DNA from: Aldehydirespirator sp965219165
GTDB lineage: Bacteria > Actinomycetota > Acidimicrobiia > Acidimicrobiales > Aldehydirespiratoraceae
Direction: 5' to 3'
DNA length: 64,000 bases
NCBI GenBank assembly: GCA_965219165.1
Contig: CBDCMW010000002.1
Coordinates: 2,418,001 to 2,482,000 of the forward strand
The position numbers were made by a program, and so were the translations under genes. The notes under the pieces are model-generated. The model worked only from the letters and a program-made list of their open reading frames with translations, ran no database searches and was not told where the DNA came from. Shown one piece after another: positions 1 through 8,494 of the stretch (the first letter of the stretch is position 1; each line of letters opens with the position of its first letter).

Positions 1-2
1 AC

Positions 3-668
3 CAGATCCACTACCACTACGACCACGACACCCAGGCCGACGGCTCCTGGATCATCCTCGACACCGCCACCACCGAGGAGGTGGCTGCGGGCATGACCCA
101 CATAGAGGGCAACAGCTACCTCACCCCGGCCGAGGTTCCCTGCACGCCCGCAGAGACCGCAATCGCCTCCGAGCGGGCCGCCACCATCGACGGCTACGTC
201 AACCTGTGCGTGCGATCCAACGTGCTCGACGAGATCACCGAGAAGTACGACGAGTTCGCCCGGTTCATCCCCGACCTGCTCTTGCGGCAATGCGACGCCA
301 CCGTCGACGACTACGACGACCTCGATGGCAGTACCGGTTACAGCTCCTGCGACCTGCCCGCCCGCGACACCGGCACCATCCACACCGTGCTGGGCCACAT
401 GCACGAGTTCGGCGCGGCCTACCGCATGACGCTGCACCCCGGCACGCCCGAGGAACGGATCCTCCTCGACATCGGAGTGTGGGACTTCGAGTGGCAGCTC
501 AACTACGAGCCGGTTGAGGACATCCGCATCGAGCGGGGCGACGTGGTGCGATTCGAGTGCTGGTGGGACCGCACCCTGCAGTACATGCCCGAGCCCCGCT
601 ACATCACCTGGAACGAGGGCACCGTGGACGAGATGTGTTTCTCGAGCATCTCGGTGATCCCGGACTGA
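3..668 (+). CDS. Copper type II monooxygenase-like protein, C-terminal part (5' end outside window)
   Basis: The frame is open from the window edge to TGA 666-668, so at least 221 residues of a longer protein are present. What is seen resembles the C-terminal domain of copper type II ascorbate-dependent monooxygenases (dopamine beta-hydroxylase and peptidylglycine hydroxylase families): a His-Met-His motif in GHMHEFG, a run describing a beta-sandwich (FECWWDRTLQYM), and a terminal DEMCFSSI segment where Met would be the CuM ligand and is followed by Cys as in the animal enzymes. A His-rich stretch (HYHYDHD) opens the visible part. Substrate is unknown. GTG 81 could serve as an internal start but the upstream frame reads on without a stop, so truncation by the window edge is more likely. 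Confidence 0.65.
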   Translation, partial: QIHYHYDHDTQADGSWIILDTATTEEVAAGMTHIEGNSYLTPAEVPCTPAETAIASERAATIDGYVNLCVRSNVLDEITEKYDEFARFIPDLLLRQCDATVDDYDDLDGSTGYSSCDLPARDTGTIHTVLGHMHEFGAAYRMTLHPGTPEERILLDIGVWDFEWQLNYEPVEDIRIERGDVVRFECWWDRTLQYMPEPRYITWNEGTVDEMCFSSISVIPD

Positions 669-806
669 TCGCTCTTGGGCCCGCGGTGGCCTTCCACTGA
701 TGAACACGCCGCTCGCCGCCCTGCCTTCGAATCAATGACGTGGGACTCGACATCGACGCAATGTGGATCGAGACACGTCTCAAGTCCACGGGTCAGACTG
801 CGACCG

Positions 807-2606
807 GTGGGGGCGCTGAAGGCAGCGTGCATCCTGAGTGTGCTCGTGGTCGCGATCGCGGCGTGCTCCGGCCGCGAGGCGGGGGCGCCGTTGCCACCTC
901 CCAGCGAGGGCGGAGGCGCCCAAGCAGAAGCCGGCGCGAGCGGAGCAGGAAGCGAGGCCGGCACCGGATCGCAGCCATCGGTGCCCCCTGGCCGCGGACC
1001 GTTCGCGGCGGTAGCCGCTGGATATCAGCACACCTGCGCGCTGCGGGCCGACGGCTCCGTCGAATGCTGGGGCGTCAACGACAGTGGCCAGGCTGACGCT
1101 CCCGACGGGCATTTCACCGCCCTCGCTGCGGGAAAGGAGCACACCTGCGGGCTACGTGCCGACGGCGGTGTCGACTGCTGGGGATTGGACTTCGAGGGGC
1201 TGCTCGACGCCCCCGACGGGCAGCACGCGGCGCTGTCGGCCGGCGAGAGCCACTCCTGCGCCCTGCGGGCGGACGGGGATGTCCAATGCTGGGGCAGCGC
1301 AAAGGCCCACTCGCTCATACCGCCAGGGGGCCACTTCGCGGCGGTGGCAACCGGCGGTGGGCACTCCTGCGTGCTGCGCAGCGGCGGCACCGTTCAATGC
1401 TGGGGCGACAACCACACCGGCCAGGCCGACGCGCCCGACGGGCAATTCCTCGCCATCTCGGCCGCCGGGGACCACTCATGCGGACTCCGCACCGACGCAG
1501 CCGTCCGATGCTGGGGCCGGCGATTGGCGCCAGAGTGGCAGACGCCAGCAGGCGAGATGAGCGCCGTCTCGACGGGCGGCCGCCACTCATGCGTCTTGCG
1601 GACAGACGGCACCATCGAATGCTGGGGCGCCAACTACTGGGGGCAGTCCGACGCGCCCGACGGACACTTCGTCGCGGTCGCCAGCGGCTGGCGGCACTCG
1701 TGCGCGGTGCGCACCGATGGCACCGTCCACTGCTGGGGTCGCCGCTTCGCCTCAGAGGTGGAACCCCCTGACGGAAACTTCACGGCCGTGACCGCCGCAA
1801 GCGACCACAACTGCGGCATTCGCACTGAAGGGGACACGAAATGCTGGGGCACGAACGCCTACGGCCAGGCCGACGCACCCGACGGACACTTCATCGACGT
1901 CGCCGCGGGCAACGGCCTCTCGTGCGGACTCCGTAGCGACGGCACCGTCGAGTGCTGGGGACTCGTCCCGCCCGTGGAATCGCTCACACAAGCCGGAGCG
2001 CTCATCGGCGAGGGCGCGACGGACGTGCGTTTCACCGCCATTTCCACCGACAGCGGCGCTCGGAGCAGCCGCCTGTGTGGACTGAGCACCCATGGCGCGC
2101 TCCATTGCTGGCCTGAACTTCAAGCTCACGTAGGTCTAGATGCGTCGGGAGCAAGCGGGCCGTTCCGCGCCGTCTCGGTCGGTGAGGGACTATTGTGCGG
2201 GTTGCATACCGGCGGTGCCGCGGAGTGCTGGCACCACTACGGAGGCCCCCATCCGAGCAGGCCTGAAGGGCAGTTCATGGCGGTGTCGGCGGCAGACAAC
2301 CATGCATGCGGTGTGCGCAACAACGGCGCACTCGAGTGCTGGGGCCTCGACTACGCAGGACTCCTCGACGCCCCCGATGGGCAGTTCACCGCCGTCTCAA
2401 CCGCCATCAACCACTCCTGCGCCGTGCGCAACAACGGCGCACTCGAGTGCTGGGGCCTCGACTACGCAGGACTCCTCGACGCCCCCGATGGACAGTTCAT
2501 CGCCGTCTCAACCGCCGTCAACCACGCCTGCGCCATCCGTGACGACGGAACCATCGAATGCTGGGGCACCTTCCGCACCCCACCGCAAGGCGTCACGTTC
2601 CAGTGA
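807..2606 (+). CDS. RCC1-like beta-propeller repeat lipoprotein
   Basis: About 599 residues. I chose GTG 807 because it directly precedes a lipoprotein signal (GALKAACILSVLVVAIAAC); the frame is open further upstream to TTG 675. After a Gly/Ala/Ser-rich linker come about 14 repeats of roughly 37 residues with the consensus HsCaLR-DGtveCWG----GQ-dAPdG-F-aVs. These are RCC1/BLIP-II-type blades, expected to fold into one or two seven-bladed propellers outside the membrane. Each repeat has one Cys before the LR strand and one before WG, which could pair as disulfides. The last complete repeats are nearly identical at DNA level. Function is unknown; such proteins usually bind ligands or partners. 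The gene stands alone between the monooxygenase end and a ROK kinase. Confidence 0.8.
   Translation: MGALKAACILSVLVVAIAACSGREAGAPLPPPSEGGGAQAEAGASGAGSEAGTGSQPSVPPGRGPFAAVAAGYQHTCALRADGSVECWGVNDSGQADAPDGHFTALAAGKEHTCGLRADGGVDCWGLDFEGLLDAPDGQHAALSAGESHSCALRADGDVQCWGSAKAHSLIPPGGHFAAVATGGGHSCVLRSGGTVQCWGDNHTGQADAPDGQFLAISAAGDHSCGLRTDAAVRCWGRRLAPEWQTPAGEMSAVSTGGRHSCVLRTDGTIECWGANYWGQSDAPDGHFVAVASGWRHSCAVRTDGTVHCWGRRFASEVEPPDGNFTAVTAASDHNCGIRTEGDTKCWGTNAYGQADAPDGHFIDVAAGNGLSCGLRSDGTVECWGLVPPVESLTQAGALIGEGATDVRFTAISTDSGARSSRLCGLSTHGALHCWPELQAHVGLDASGASGPFRAVSVGEGLLCGLHTGGAAECWHHYGGPHPSRPEGQFMAVSAADNHACGVRNNGALECWGLDYAGLLDAPDGQFTAVSTAINHSCAVRNNGALECWGLDYAGLLDAPDGQFIAVSTAVNHACAIRDDGTIECWGTFRTPPQGVTFQ
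2313..2534 (+). repeat. 111-bp in-gene tandem duplication (two RCC1 blades)
   Basis: Units 2313-2423 and 2424-2534 are two adjacent 111-bp copies, each encoding one 37-residue blade of the RCC1-like lipoprotein. The first ~75 bases are identical (NNGALECWGLDYAGLLDAPD in both); differences are confined to a few positions near the end. The near identity, compared with the strongly diverged other blades, points to a recent duplication. Confidence 0.9.
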
Positions 2607-2674
2607 TGCCGAGCCGCCGACCGCACCTCGTGCAACCGCATACTCTCTCTCTCGTTGATTCGGAGGACTGAGCA

Positions 2675-3553
2675 GTGACGCGTGAGCTCGTTGGGGCGGT
2701 GGAGGCGGGCGGGACCAAGTTCCGGGTTGCGACGGTTTCCTCGGACTTGACGATCGTCGAGTCCGGTTCGGTGCCGACAAGCGACTCTGAGACCACGCTG
2801 GCGACCGTTGCCGCGTTCCTCGGGCGGTCCCAGCCGGTGGCGGCGCTGGGCATCGCCTCGTTCGGTCCCGTCGATCTTGATCCCCACTCCCCCGGCTACG
2901 GGTCGGTCGCGGACACGCCCAAGCCGGGATGGTCGGGTACTCCGATCTTGAGCCGGCTGTCGGAGGCGCTGAGCGTGCCGGCCGACATTCAGACTGACGT
3001 GGAGGCAGCCGCGGTGGCCGAGCAGGCCCTGGGGCCCGAGCCCCGGCCGCGGCGGCTCGCCTATGTGACCGTAGGCACCGGGATCGGGGCGGCCGTGGCC
3101 GTGGACGGCACGCCCTGGCGGGGACGCCATCACAGCGAGATGGGGCACATCCCCGTGCGCCGTGTCGCCGGCGACAACTATCCGGGCCGCTGCCCGTTCC
3201 ATCGCGACTGCTTGGAGGGCATGGCCTGCGGACCGGCCATGGCCGAGCGCTGGGGCGTCGACCCCTCGGAAGCTGACAGCCGGGACGACGTCTGGCAGCT
3301 GGAGGCCGCCTATCTGGCTCAGCTCGTGCGAGTTCTCGCCTACTCGTTCGCCCCCGACCGGATCGTGTTCGGCGGCGGCGTCGGCAGCCGACCCGGCCTG
3401 GCTCGGCTCATCCTGGAGGCGAGCCGAGCGGACATCGGCGGCTACGCCCACTACAGCACGGGCGACGACGCTTTCGTGACCGCCCCCGCGTTGGGCGAGA
3501 ACTCAGGCCTGCTCGGAGCAGCCCTCCTCGCCCAGTCACTGCTGGGCAGTTGA
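2675..3553 (+). CDS. ROK-family sugar kinase (fructokinase-like)
   Basis: 292 residues, starting at GTG 2675 behind a clear GGAGG (2662-2666). The N-terminus GAVEAGGTKFRVA is the ROK phosphate-binding loop, and VTVGTGIGAAVAVDG is the second ATP/sugar signature. A HSEMGHIPV segment followed by CPFH-DCLEG gives the zinc-binding His/Cys set typical of ROK fructokinases (ScrK/GmuE type), and the ExGH element supplies the sugar-binding Glu and His. The expected reaction is ATP-dependent phosphorylation of a hexose, probably fructose, in the cytosol. No transporter or hydrolase for the sugar is adjacent, so the substrate is inferred from the family only. Confidence 0.85.
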   Translation: MTRELVGAVEAGGTKFRVATVSSDLTIVESGSVPTSDSETTLATVAAFLGRSQPVAALGIASFGPVDLDPHSPGYGSVADTPKPGWSGTPILSRLSEALSVPADIQTDVEAAAVAEQALGPEPRPRRLAYVTVGTGIGAAVAVDGTPWRGRHHSEMGHIPVRRVAGDNYPGRCPFHRDCLEGMACGPAMAERWGVDPSEADSRDDVWQLEAAYLAQLVRVLAYSFAPDRIVFGGGVGSRPGLARLILEASRADIGGYAHYSTGDDAFVTAPALGENSGLLGAALLAQSLLGS

Positions 3554-3560
3554 CCAAGCG

Positions 3561-3714
3561 CTAAGCCTGAATCCACCGGCGCGGAGAGGCTGCGGGTGTT
3601 GGGCGGCGTGCTGTCCTTGGTGTCCCGAAATCTGTAGAGAAACGCGTCGTATGCGAGCACAATCCGTGCAGATTTGGTGAGAGACCACAGACCCACCGGT
3701 GGATTCAGGCTAAG
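3561..3714. repeat. 19-bp inverted repeat pair filling the intergenic gap
   Basis: Arms 3561-3579 and 3696-3714 are reverse complements with one mismatch (18 of 19), about 116 bp apart. The left arm begins eight bases after the stop of the ROK kinase; the right arm abuts the dispersed repeat that follows. The 304-bp stretch 3554-3857 between the convergent kinase and dehydrogenase genes contains no convincing gene. The arms could be ends of a small mobile element or a long transcription-ending hairpin. Confidence 0.6.
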
Positions 3715-3830
3715 AGACAGCGCGGGTAGGTGATGCCGTCTCGCGGTGCGGCGTTGTGTCTCCCGCTCTTGTTCGCTGCGCTCACGGGCCGCTCGGGCCA
3801 CGGCCTCGCTGAGCGCCTCGTGAAACACTC
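3711..3830 (-). repeat. Dispersed repeat, copy A
   Basis: Read on the minus strand, this block shares a 48-bp core (3761-3808) with the plus-strand core at 13398-13445, matching at 46 of 48 positions; weaker similarity continues for about 50 bases to a shared CTCTTAGCC. It lies in the gap between convergent genes. Translated, the core gives EAVARAxRERSEQERE in both copies, but no gene start or continuing frame supports a protein, so I call it an intergenic repeat. Confidence 0.7.
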
Positions 3831-3857
3831 ATGGGATGCTGCCTACCCGCTCGGCCT

Positions 3858-5045
3858 CTAGGGGGCGGCTATCTGGCGGCCTAGTTCGGCCAGTTGCTCC
3901 TCGGCGTGGCCGAGGGTCAGCTCCATGTGGCGGGCGGCTAGGAAGTGCCGGTGCAGGGGGTAGTCGCGGTCTACGCCTACGCCTCCGTGCACGTGGACCG
4001 CGGCGTGCACTACCCGGAAGCCGCCCTCCGAGGCCCAGTACTTGGCAATGGCGATCTCGCGGTCGGCGGGCAGGCCGGCCGACAGGCGCCAGGCGGCCTG
4101 GTAGGCGGTGAGCCAGATGGCCTCGGCGTCGATGTAGGAGTCGCCGGCCCGCTGGCTCACAGCCTGGAAGGTGGCGATGGGGCGATCGAACTGGTGGCGC
4201 TGCTTGGTGTAGTCGGCAGCGAGTTGGATGGCGGCCCGGGCCGCGCCGGCCATCATCACGCACAGCCCGACATTGGCGTGCTGCTCGATGAACCGCACGA
4301 TCTGCGATCCGTCGGCCATCCCCCCGCCGAGCAGAGCGTCGGCTCCGACCCGCACGCCCGACAGCTCGAAGCGGGCCTCCGGGCGACCGGTTGTCACCTC
4401 CACCGGCCGCACCTCCAGCCCCTGGGCGTCGGTCGGCACGATGAACACCCCAACGCCGCCGTCGTCGAGACGGGCAGGCACCAGAGCGACGCCGGCGTCG
4501 AGCCCGCCCGCGACCAGGACCTTGGTGCCGTCGAGGACGAAGCCGCGGCCGTCATGGCCCGAACCTCCGCGACCCGGCGCTGAACCGTCGCCGTCCGGCG
4601 TCGGGCCATTGCGGTCCGTGGCGGTCCGGGCCGTCGTTGTCGGCTCGCCCGGACTCGTGCCGTCCTCGGCCAGGGCCGCGCAGGCCAGCAGGGATCCGTC
4701 GGCAATGGCCGGCAGCCAGACCGCGCGCTGCGCATGCGTGCCGTGGGCGGCTATCGGCATGGCACCCATCACGGCCGTCGTCAGCAGCGGCACCGGAGAC
4801 GCCCTCCGGCCTACCTCCTCCAGCGCGACTGCCGTCGCGAGAAAGCCGAGACCTAGGCCGCCGTGAGCTTCGGGCACCGATGCGCCCAACACTCCGGTTG
4901 CGGCCAGCGCGGCCCACGCCTTGCGGTCCACGTGGTCGCCGTCGGCGGTCAGGGCCTTGAGGCGCTCGTGCGAGGACATGTCGTCGAGCACCTGGGCGGT
5001 CAGGTCCCGGATGGCCTGTTCCTCCTCGCCCAGCTCGAAGTCCAT
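3858..5045 (-). CDS. fadE27: Acyl-CoA dehydrogenase, FadE27-like subunit
   Basis: 395 residues from ATG 5045. It has the three-part acyl-CoA dehydrogenase fold: helical N-domain, central beta-domain and C-terminal helices with TKQRHQFDRPIATFQAVSQR (FAD/subunit contact). The C-terminal run AIWLTAYQAAWRL and HVHGGVGVDRDYPLHRHFLA closely follows the layout of mycobacterial FadE27 (ChsE5), which pairs with FadE26 to dehydrogenate sterol side-chain CoA esters; in such pairs this subunit lacks the catalytic Glu. The partner gene lies 76 bp upstream on the same strand. A Gly/Thr/Pro-rich insertion (residues ~130-165, TTTARTATDRNGPTPDGDG) is unusual. The sterol substrate is inference; another branched acyl-CoA is possible. 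Confidence 0.75.
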   Translation of the reverse strand: MDFELGEEEQAIRDLTAQVLDDMSSHERLKALTADGDHVDRKAWAALAATGVLGASVPEAHGGLGLGFLATAVALEEVGRRASPVPLLTTAVMGAMPIAAHGTHAQRAVWLPAIADGSLLACAALAEDGTSPGEPTTTARTATDRNGPTPDGDGSAPGRGGSGHDGRGFVLDGTKVLVAGGLDAGVALVPARLDDGGVGVFIVPTDAQGLEVRPVEVTTGRPEARFELSGVRVGADALLGGGMADGSQIVRFIEQHANVGLCVMMAGAARAAIQLAADYTKQRHQFDRPIATFQAVSQRAGDSYIDAEAIWLTAYQAAWRLSAGLPADREIAIAKYWASEGGFRVVHAAVHVHGGVGVDRDYPLHRHFLAARHMELTLGHAEEQLAELGRQIAAP

Positions 5046-5121
5046 CCGTCCTACCGACCCGAAGCACTCTGGTGGAAGAAATCCGGGATAGTCCCAGAAA
5101 AGTACGCACAGAGCATTTCGA

Positions 5122-6324
5122 TCAGCGGGAGGCTCGGGGGTAGCCGAGGCCGAACTGCGAGATCAGGTCGCGCTGCATCTCGTTCGTGCCGCCGCCGAAA
5201 GTCAGGATGACCGTCGAGCGGTACATCATCTCCAAACGGGACAGGTACCCGGGCGAGCCCTCCACCACGTAGGAGCGCTGGCCGTACACCTGCATCAGCC
5301 TGCGGTAGGCGTCGACGTAGAACTCGGTGCCCGACACCTTCACTGCCGAGGAGTCGGCCACGAAACCGGCGACGGTGGCCATGTCGGGATCGGCGCCGTC
5401 GATCTTGTTGGCCACCGTCCAGGCCACCTTCCAGTTGGCCAGGCGCAGGAACTCCAGCCGGGCGGCCACCTCGGCCAGGTTGCGCTGCACCCACGGCTCG
5501 TCGATCACATAGGAGCCGTCGGCCCGCTTGGCCGACTTGGCCCACTCCACGCACTCCTCGAACCGCTTGGTCACCATCCCCGACGAGCAGATCGTCACCC
5601 GCTCCCGGTTGAGCTGGCTGGTGATCAGCCCCCAGCCCCGGTTCTCCTCGCCGATCAGGGTGGACGCCGGCACTCGGCAGTCGTCGAAGAAGGTGTGGTT
5701 GATGTCGTGGCTCGACAGCAGGTCGAGGGGCTCGATGCTGAGGCCGGGCGTGTCCATGGGGATGCAGAACAGCGAGATGCCCTTGTGCTTGGGGGCGTCG
5801 GGGTCGGTTCGGGCCGCCAGCCAGATGTAGTCGGCGCCCTTGGCCAGGGAGGTCCACGTCTTCTGGCCGTTGATCACGTAGGTGTCGCCGTCGCGCACCG
5901 CCCTGGTGGCGAGCGAGGCCAGGTCGGTACCGGCGTCGGGCTCGGAGTAGCCGATGCAGAAGGTGAGCTCACCACCGGCGATGCGGGGCAGGAAGAAGTC
6001 CTTCTGCTCGTCGGTGCCGTACTGCATGATGGTCGGCCCGACCGTGTTGATGGTCAGCATCGGGATCGGCGCGCCCAGCGCCACCGACTCGTCGAACACG
6101 ATGAACTGCTCCACCGCCGACAATCCCCGGCCGCCGTACTCGGTGGGCCAGCCCACCGCCAGCCAGCCGTCGGCGCCCATCTGGCGCACAATCCGGCGGT
6201 GGGCCGGGCCGGTGCCGTCCTCGGCGCCGAGCGCGTCCCGCACCTCGTCGGTGAGCAGATCGGCGTAGTAGGCCCGCAGCTCGTCGCGCAGCGCCTCCTG
6301 CTCAGCCGTGTACCCGATGTGCAT
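5122..6324 (-). CDS. fadE26: Acyl-CoA dehydrogenase, FadE26-like catalytic subunit
   Basis: 400 residues. ATG 6324 is chosen because GGGAGG lies just upstream and the protein then opens MHIGYTAEQEALRDELRAYY, very like mycobacterial FadE26 (ChsE4). Recognisable elements are DGWLAVGWPTEYGGRG, the FAD-binding IGYSEPDAGTDLASL, GQKTWTSLAKGADY, NQ/QLNRERV and the C-terminal ILTFGGGTNEMQRDLI. With the downstream FadE27-like gene it should form an alpha2beta2 acyl-CoA dehydrogenase introducing a 2,3 double bond into a CoA ester, in sterol or other branched side-chain degradation. It is divergent from the LysRS gene, whose start lies 142 bp away. Confidence 0.8.
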   Translation of the reverse strand: MHIGYTAEQEALRDELRAYYADLLTDEVRDALGAEDGTGPAHRRIVRQMGADGWLAVGWPTEYGGRGLSAVEQFIVFDESVALGAPIPMLTINTVGPTIMQYGTDEQKDFFLPRIAGGELTFCIGYSEPDAGTDLASLATRAVRDGDTYVINGQKTWTSLAKGADYIWLAARTDPDAPKHKGISLFCIPMDTPGLSIEPLDLLSSHDINHTFFDDCRVPASTLIGEENRGWGLITSQLNRERVTICSSGMVTKRFEECVEWAKSAKRADGSYVIDEPWVQRNLAEVAARLEFLRLANWKVAWTVANKIDGADPDMATVAGFVADSSAVKVSGTEFYVDAYRRLMQVYGQRSYVVEGSPGYLSRLEMMYRSTVILTFGGGTNEMQRDLISQFGLGYPRASR

Positions 6325-6466
6325 TGCCGTGAGCCTCCCCGCGGGAGAATACCGCTCGCACCCAAACTCCGGCCGTCGGGCAGAATCCGACGAGCCGGTA
6401 GGCTCTGTTGTCCTCACAGTCGCCGCCGCGGCGTGCTGGGGACCGATGACCCGGATTGAGTCCGCC

Positions 6467-8428
6467 ATGACCTGGATCGATGAGATTCTCGGGCGCTGCC
6501 CGCAGCAGGCGCTGATCAACGACTCGAAGACGCCGAGCGGGATCGCGCACGTGGGTTCGCTTCGAGGCGTCCTCATCCATGACGCCCTGTTCCGTGAAGC
6601 CCGAGAACGGGGCCTGGAAGCCCGTTTCACCTACGGCTGCGACGACATGGACCCCGTCGATGAGATCCCCCACGGCACGGGCAAGCACTTCAGGGAGCAT
6701 CTGGGCAAGCCGTTGTGTCGCGCCCCGGCGCCGCCCGGACTCGCCGGCGACAGCATGGCTCGGGCCTACTTCGACGAGTTCACCTCCACGTTCGGCCCTC
6801 TCGGCGTGGACGCCGAGTTCTATTTCATGAGCGACGTCTACCGGTCGGGCCGCCTCGACGAGACGATCGACGCCTATCTGCGGGCCGCGTCGAAGGTCCG
6901 GGAGATCTACCTTCGGGAGGTGGGCTCGGCCCGGCCCGAGGAATGGCTGCCGTTCCAGCCCGTCTGCGAGCGCTGCGGCCGGATCGGCACGACGTTCGCA
7001 TTCAACTACGACGGCGAGACCGTGGCCTACGAGTGCCGCCACGACCTCGTCGAGTGGGCCGAGGGCTGCGGCGCCAAGGGCCGAACGAGTCCCTTCGGCG
7101 GGTCGGGGAAGCTGCCATGGAAGCTTGAATGGGCGGCCAAGTGGAAGATCCTGCCTGTGATCCTCGAAGGCGCCGGCAAGGACCACATGGGCGCGGGCGG
7201 CTCGCACCGGGTCGCGTCGGCGCTGGCTCGCGAGGTCCTCGAGTGCGCGGTTCCCTGCGCCTTCTCATACGAGTTCTTCACCTCCGGCAGCGCCAAGATG
7301 AGCTCGTCGAAGGGGATCGGCCTCAGCGCCAGCGAGCTCGCGGCCACACTGCCGCCCGAACTGCTGCGATACCTCGTCCTCAGGACGCAGCCGCGCCGGG
7401 CGCTCGACTTCGCCGTCGACCTGCCCGGCGTCAACAGGGCGTTCGCCGAGTACGAGCGGCTGTGGCGGACCGTCTCCGAGCCCGGGGCCGAGCCCAAGCA
7501 GCGACAGCTCTTCGCAGTGTCGCAGGCCACCGCCCGCGGGGAGGTGCTGCCTGCGCCCGCCTACAGCCCCCCGTTCGACTCCGTCGTGAGCGTGGTGCAG
7601 CAGCCGCACTTGGACTTGGCGTCGCACATCGCCACGCTGGAGCTGGGCGCACTGACGGCCGCTGACCTCGATTGGCTCGACGTCAAGAGAGCAGCGGCAG
7701 AGTCCTGGTCGCAGCGCTTCTCCGAGACCGCCTCGCGTCTCACCGTCATCGACGACTTCATGGCGGAGGTACGCAAGCTGTCCAATCAGCAGCGGGCCTT
7801 CCTCGCGGTGGCCGCCAGGATCCTCGACCAGATCGAGCAATGGGTCGCGGCCCGGATCCAAGGTTCCCTGTTCGATGCCGCCCGGATCGTCGGGATCGAG
7901 ACATCGTCGGCCTTCGAGGCCCTCTACACAGCATTCTTCGGATGGCCCGAGGGCCCCCGTGCCGGGGCGTTCCTGGAGTTCGTCGGCAAGCAACCAGCCT
8001 GCAGCCGCCTCGACGAGGTCAAGTACTCGTATCGAGAGCTTCTCGACGCCACCGCAGTGTCGCGCAGCGACTGGGAGCACGCCGTGTCCGAAGCGTCGTC
8101 GGGCGGCCAGGACCTCTCGTTCCTCACCATTTGGTCGGGCGTGCTCACCGACGATGCGGTCTCGGTCGGGGGCCTCGCTGGAGAGTTCGTCGACGGACTC
8201 GGTGCCCTGGAACTCTTCACGGTGGACCACAAGGGCCGGACGACAGCGGTGCGCACTGTGTTCGAGCGAGCCGGCGGCTATCCGGACGCAGGCCCGGACC
8301 CGATCGCCTCGTTCCACGCCGACGCCCTCGCCTACGTGGCCGGGCTCCTCGACATGGCCGAGACCGAAGTCAGGCTGCACTCCTACAATCCGCTCGGGAC
8401 TGTCACCGACCGAGGGGTCATGGCCTGA
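6467..8428 (+). CDS. lysS: Class I lysyl-tRNA synthetase
   Basis: About 653 residues from ATG 6467 (ATG 6446 is an alternative). The Rossmann-type class I signatures are HVGSLRG (residues ~28-34, HIGH equivalent) and KMSSSKG (~277-283). The segment CxxC at CERCGRIG with a later C..C pair is the zinc-knuckle region, and GKDHMGAGGS and PPELLRYLVLRTQPRRALDF follow the class I LysRS (LysK) pattern rather than the class II enzyme most bacteria use. It attaches lysine to tRNA-Lys using ATP. The C-terminal ~300 residues form the helical anticodon-binding part. It is somewhat longer than typical class I enzymes (~520-580 residues). Confidence 0.85.
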   Translation: MTWIDEILGRCPQQALINDSKTPSGIAHVGSLRGVLIHDALFREARERGLEARFTYGCDDMDPVDEIPHGTGKHFREHLGKPLCRAPAPPGLAGDSMARAYFDEFTSTFGPLGVDAEFYFMSDVYRSGRLDETIDAYLRAASKVREIYLREVGSARPEEWLPFQPVCERCGRIGTTFAFNYDGETVAYECRHDLVEWAEGCGAKGRTSPFGGSGKLPWKLEWAAKWKILPVILEGAGKDHMGAGGSHRVASALAREVLECAVPCAFSYEFFTSGSAKMSSSKGIGLSASELAATLPPELLRYLVLRTQPRRALDFAVDLPGVNRAFAEYERLWRTVSEPGAEPKQRQLFAVSQATARGEVLPAPAYSPPFDSVVSVVQQPHLDLASHIATLELGALTAADLDWLDVKRAAAESWSQRFSETASRLTVIDDFMAEVRKLSNQQRAFLAVAARILDQIEQWVAARIQGSLFDAARIVGIETSSAFEALYTAFFGWPEGPRAGAFLEFVGKQPACSRLDEVKYSYRELLDATAVSRSDWEHAVSEASSGGQDLSFLTIWSGVLTDDAVSVGGLAGEFVDGLGALELFTVDHKGRTTAVRTVFERAGGYPDAGPDPIASFHADALAYVAGLLDMAETEVRLHSYNPLGTVTDRGVMA

Positions 8429-8494
8429 TCCGGGCGGCCACACCGTGTCGGTCACAATGTGGGCGAGCATGCCGCATGTCCGGCGCGCCGCACC

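Noticed and set aside
1030..2534. Regular repeat array considered as CRISPR
   Set aside because: Repeats are 111-bp coding units of an RCC1-like protein, without spacers.
3451..3828. 125-residue minus-strand frame spanning the intergenic repeat and the kinase end
   Set aside because: Runs antisense through the ROK gene and its middle is the dispersed repeat; no start signal.
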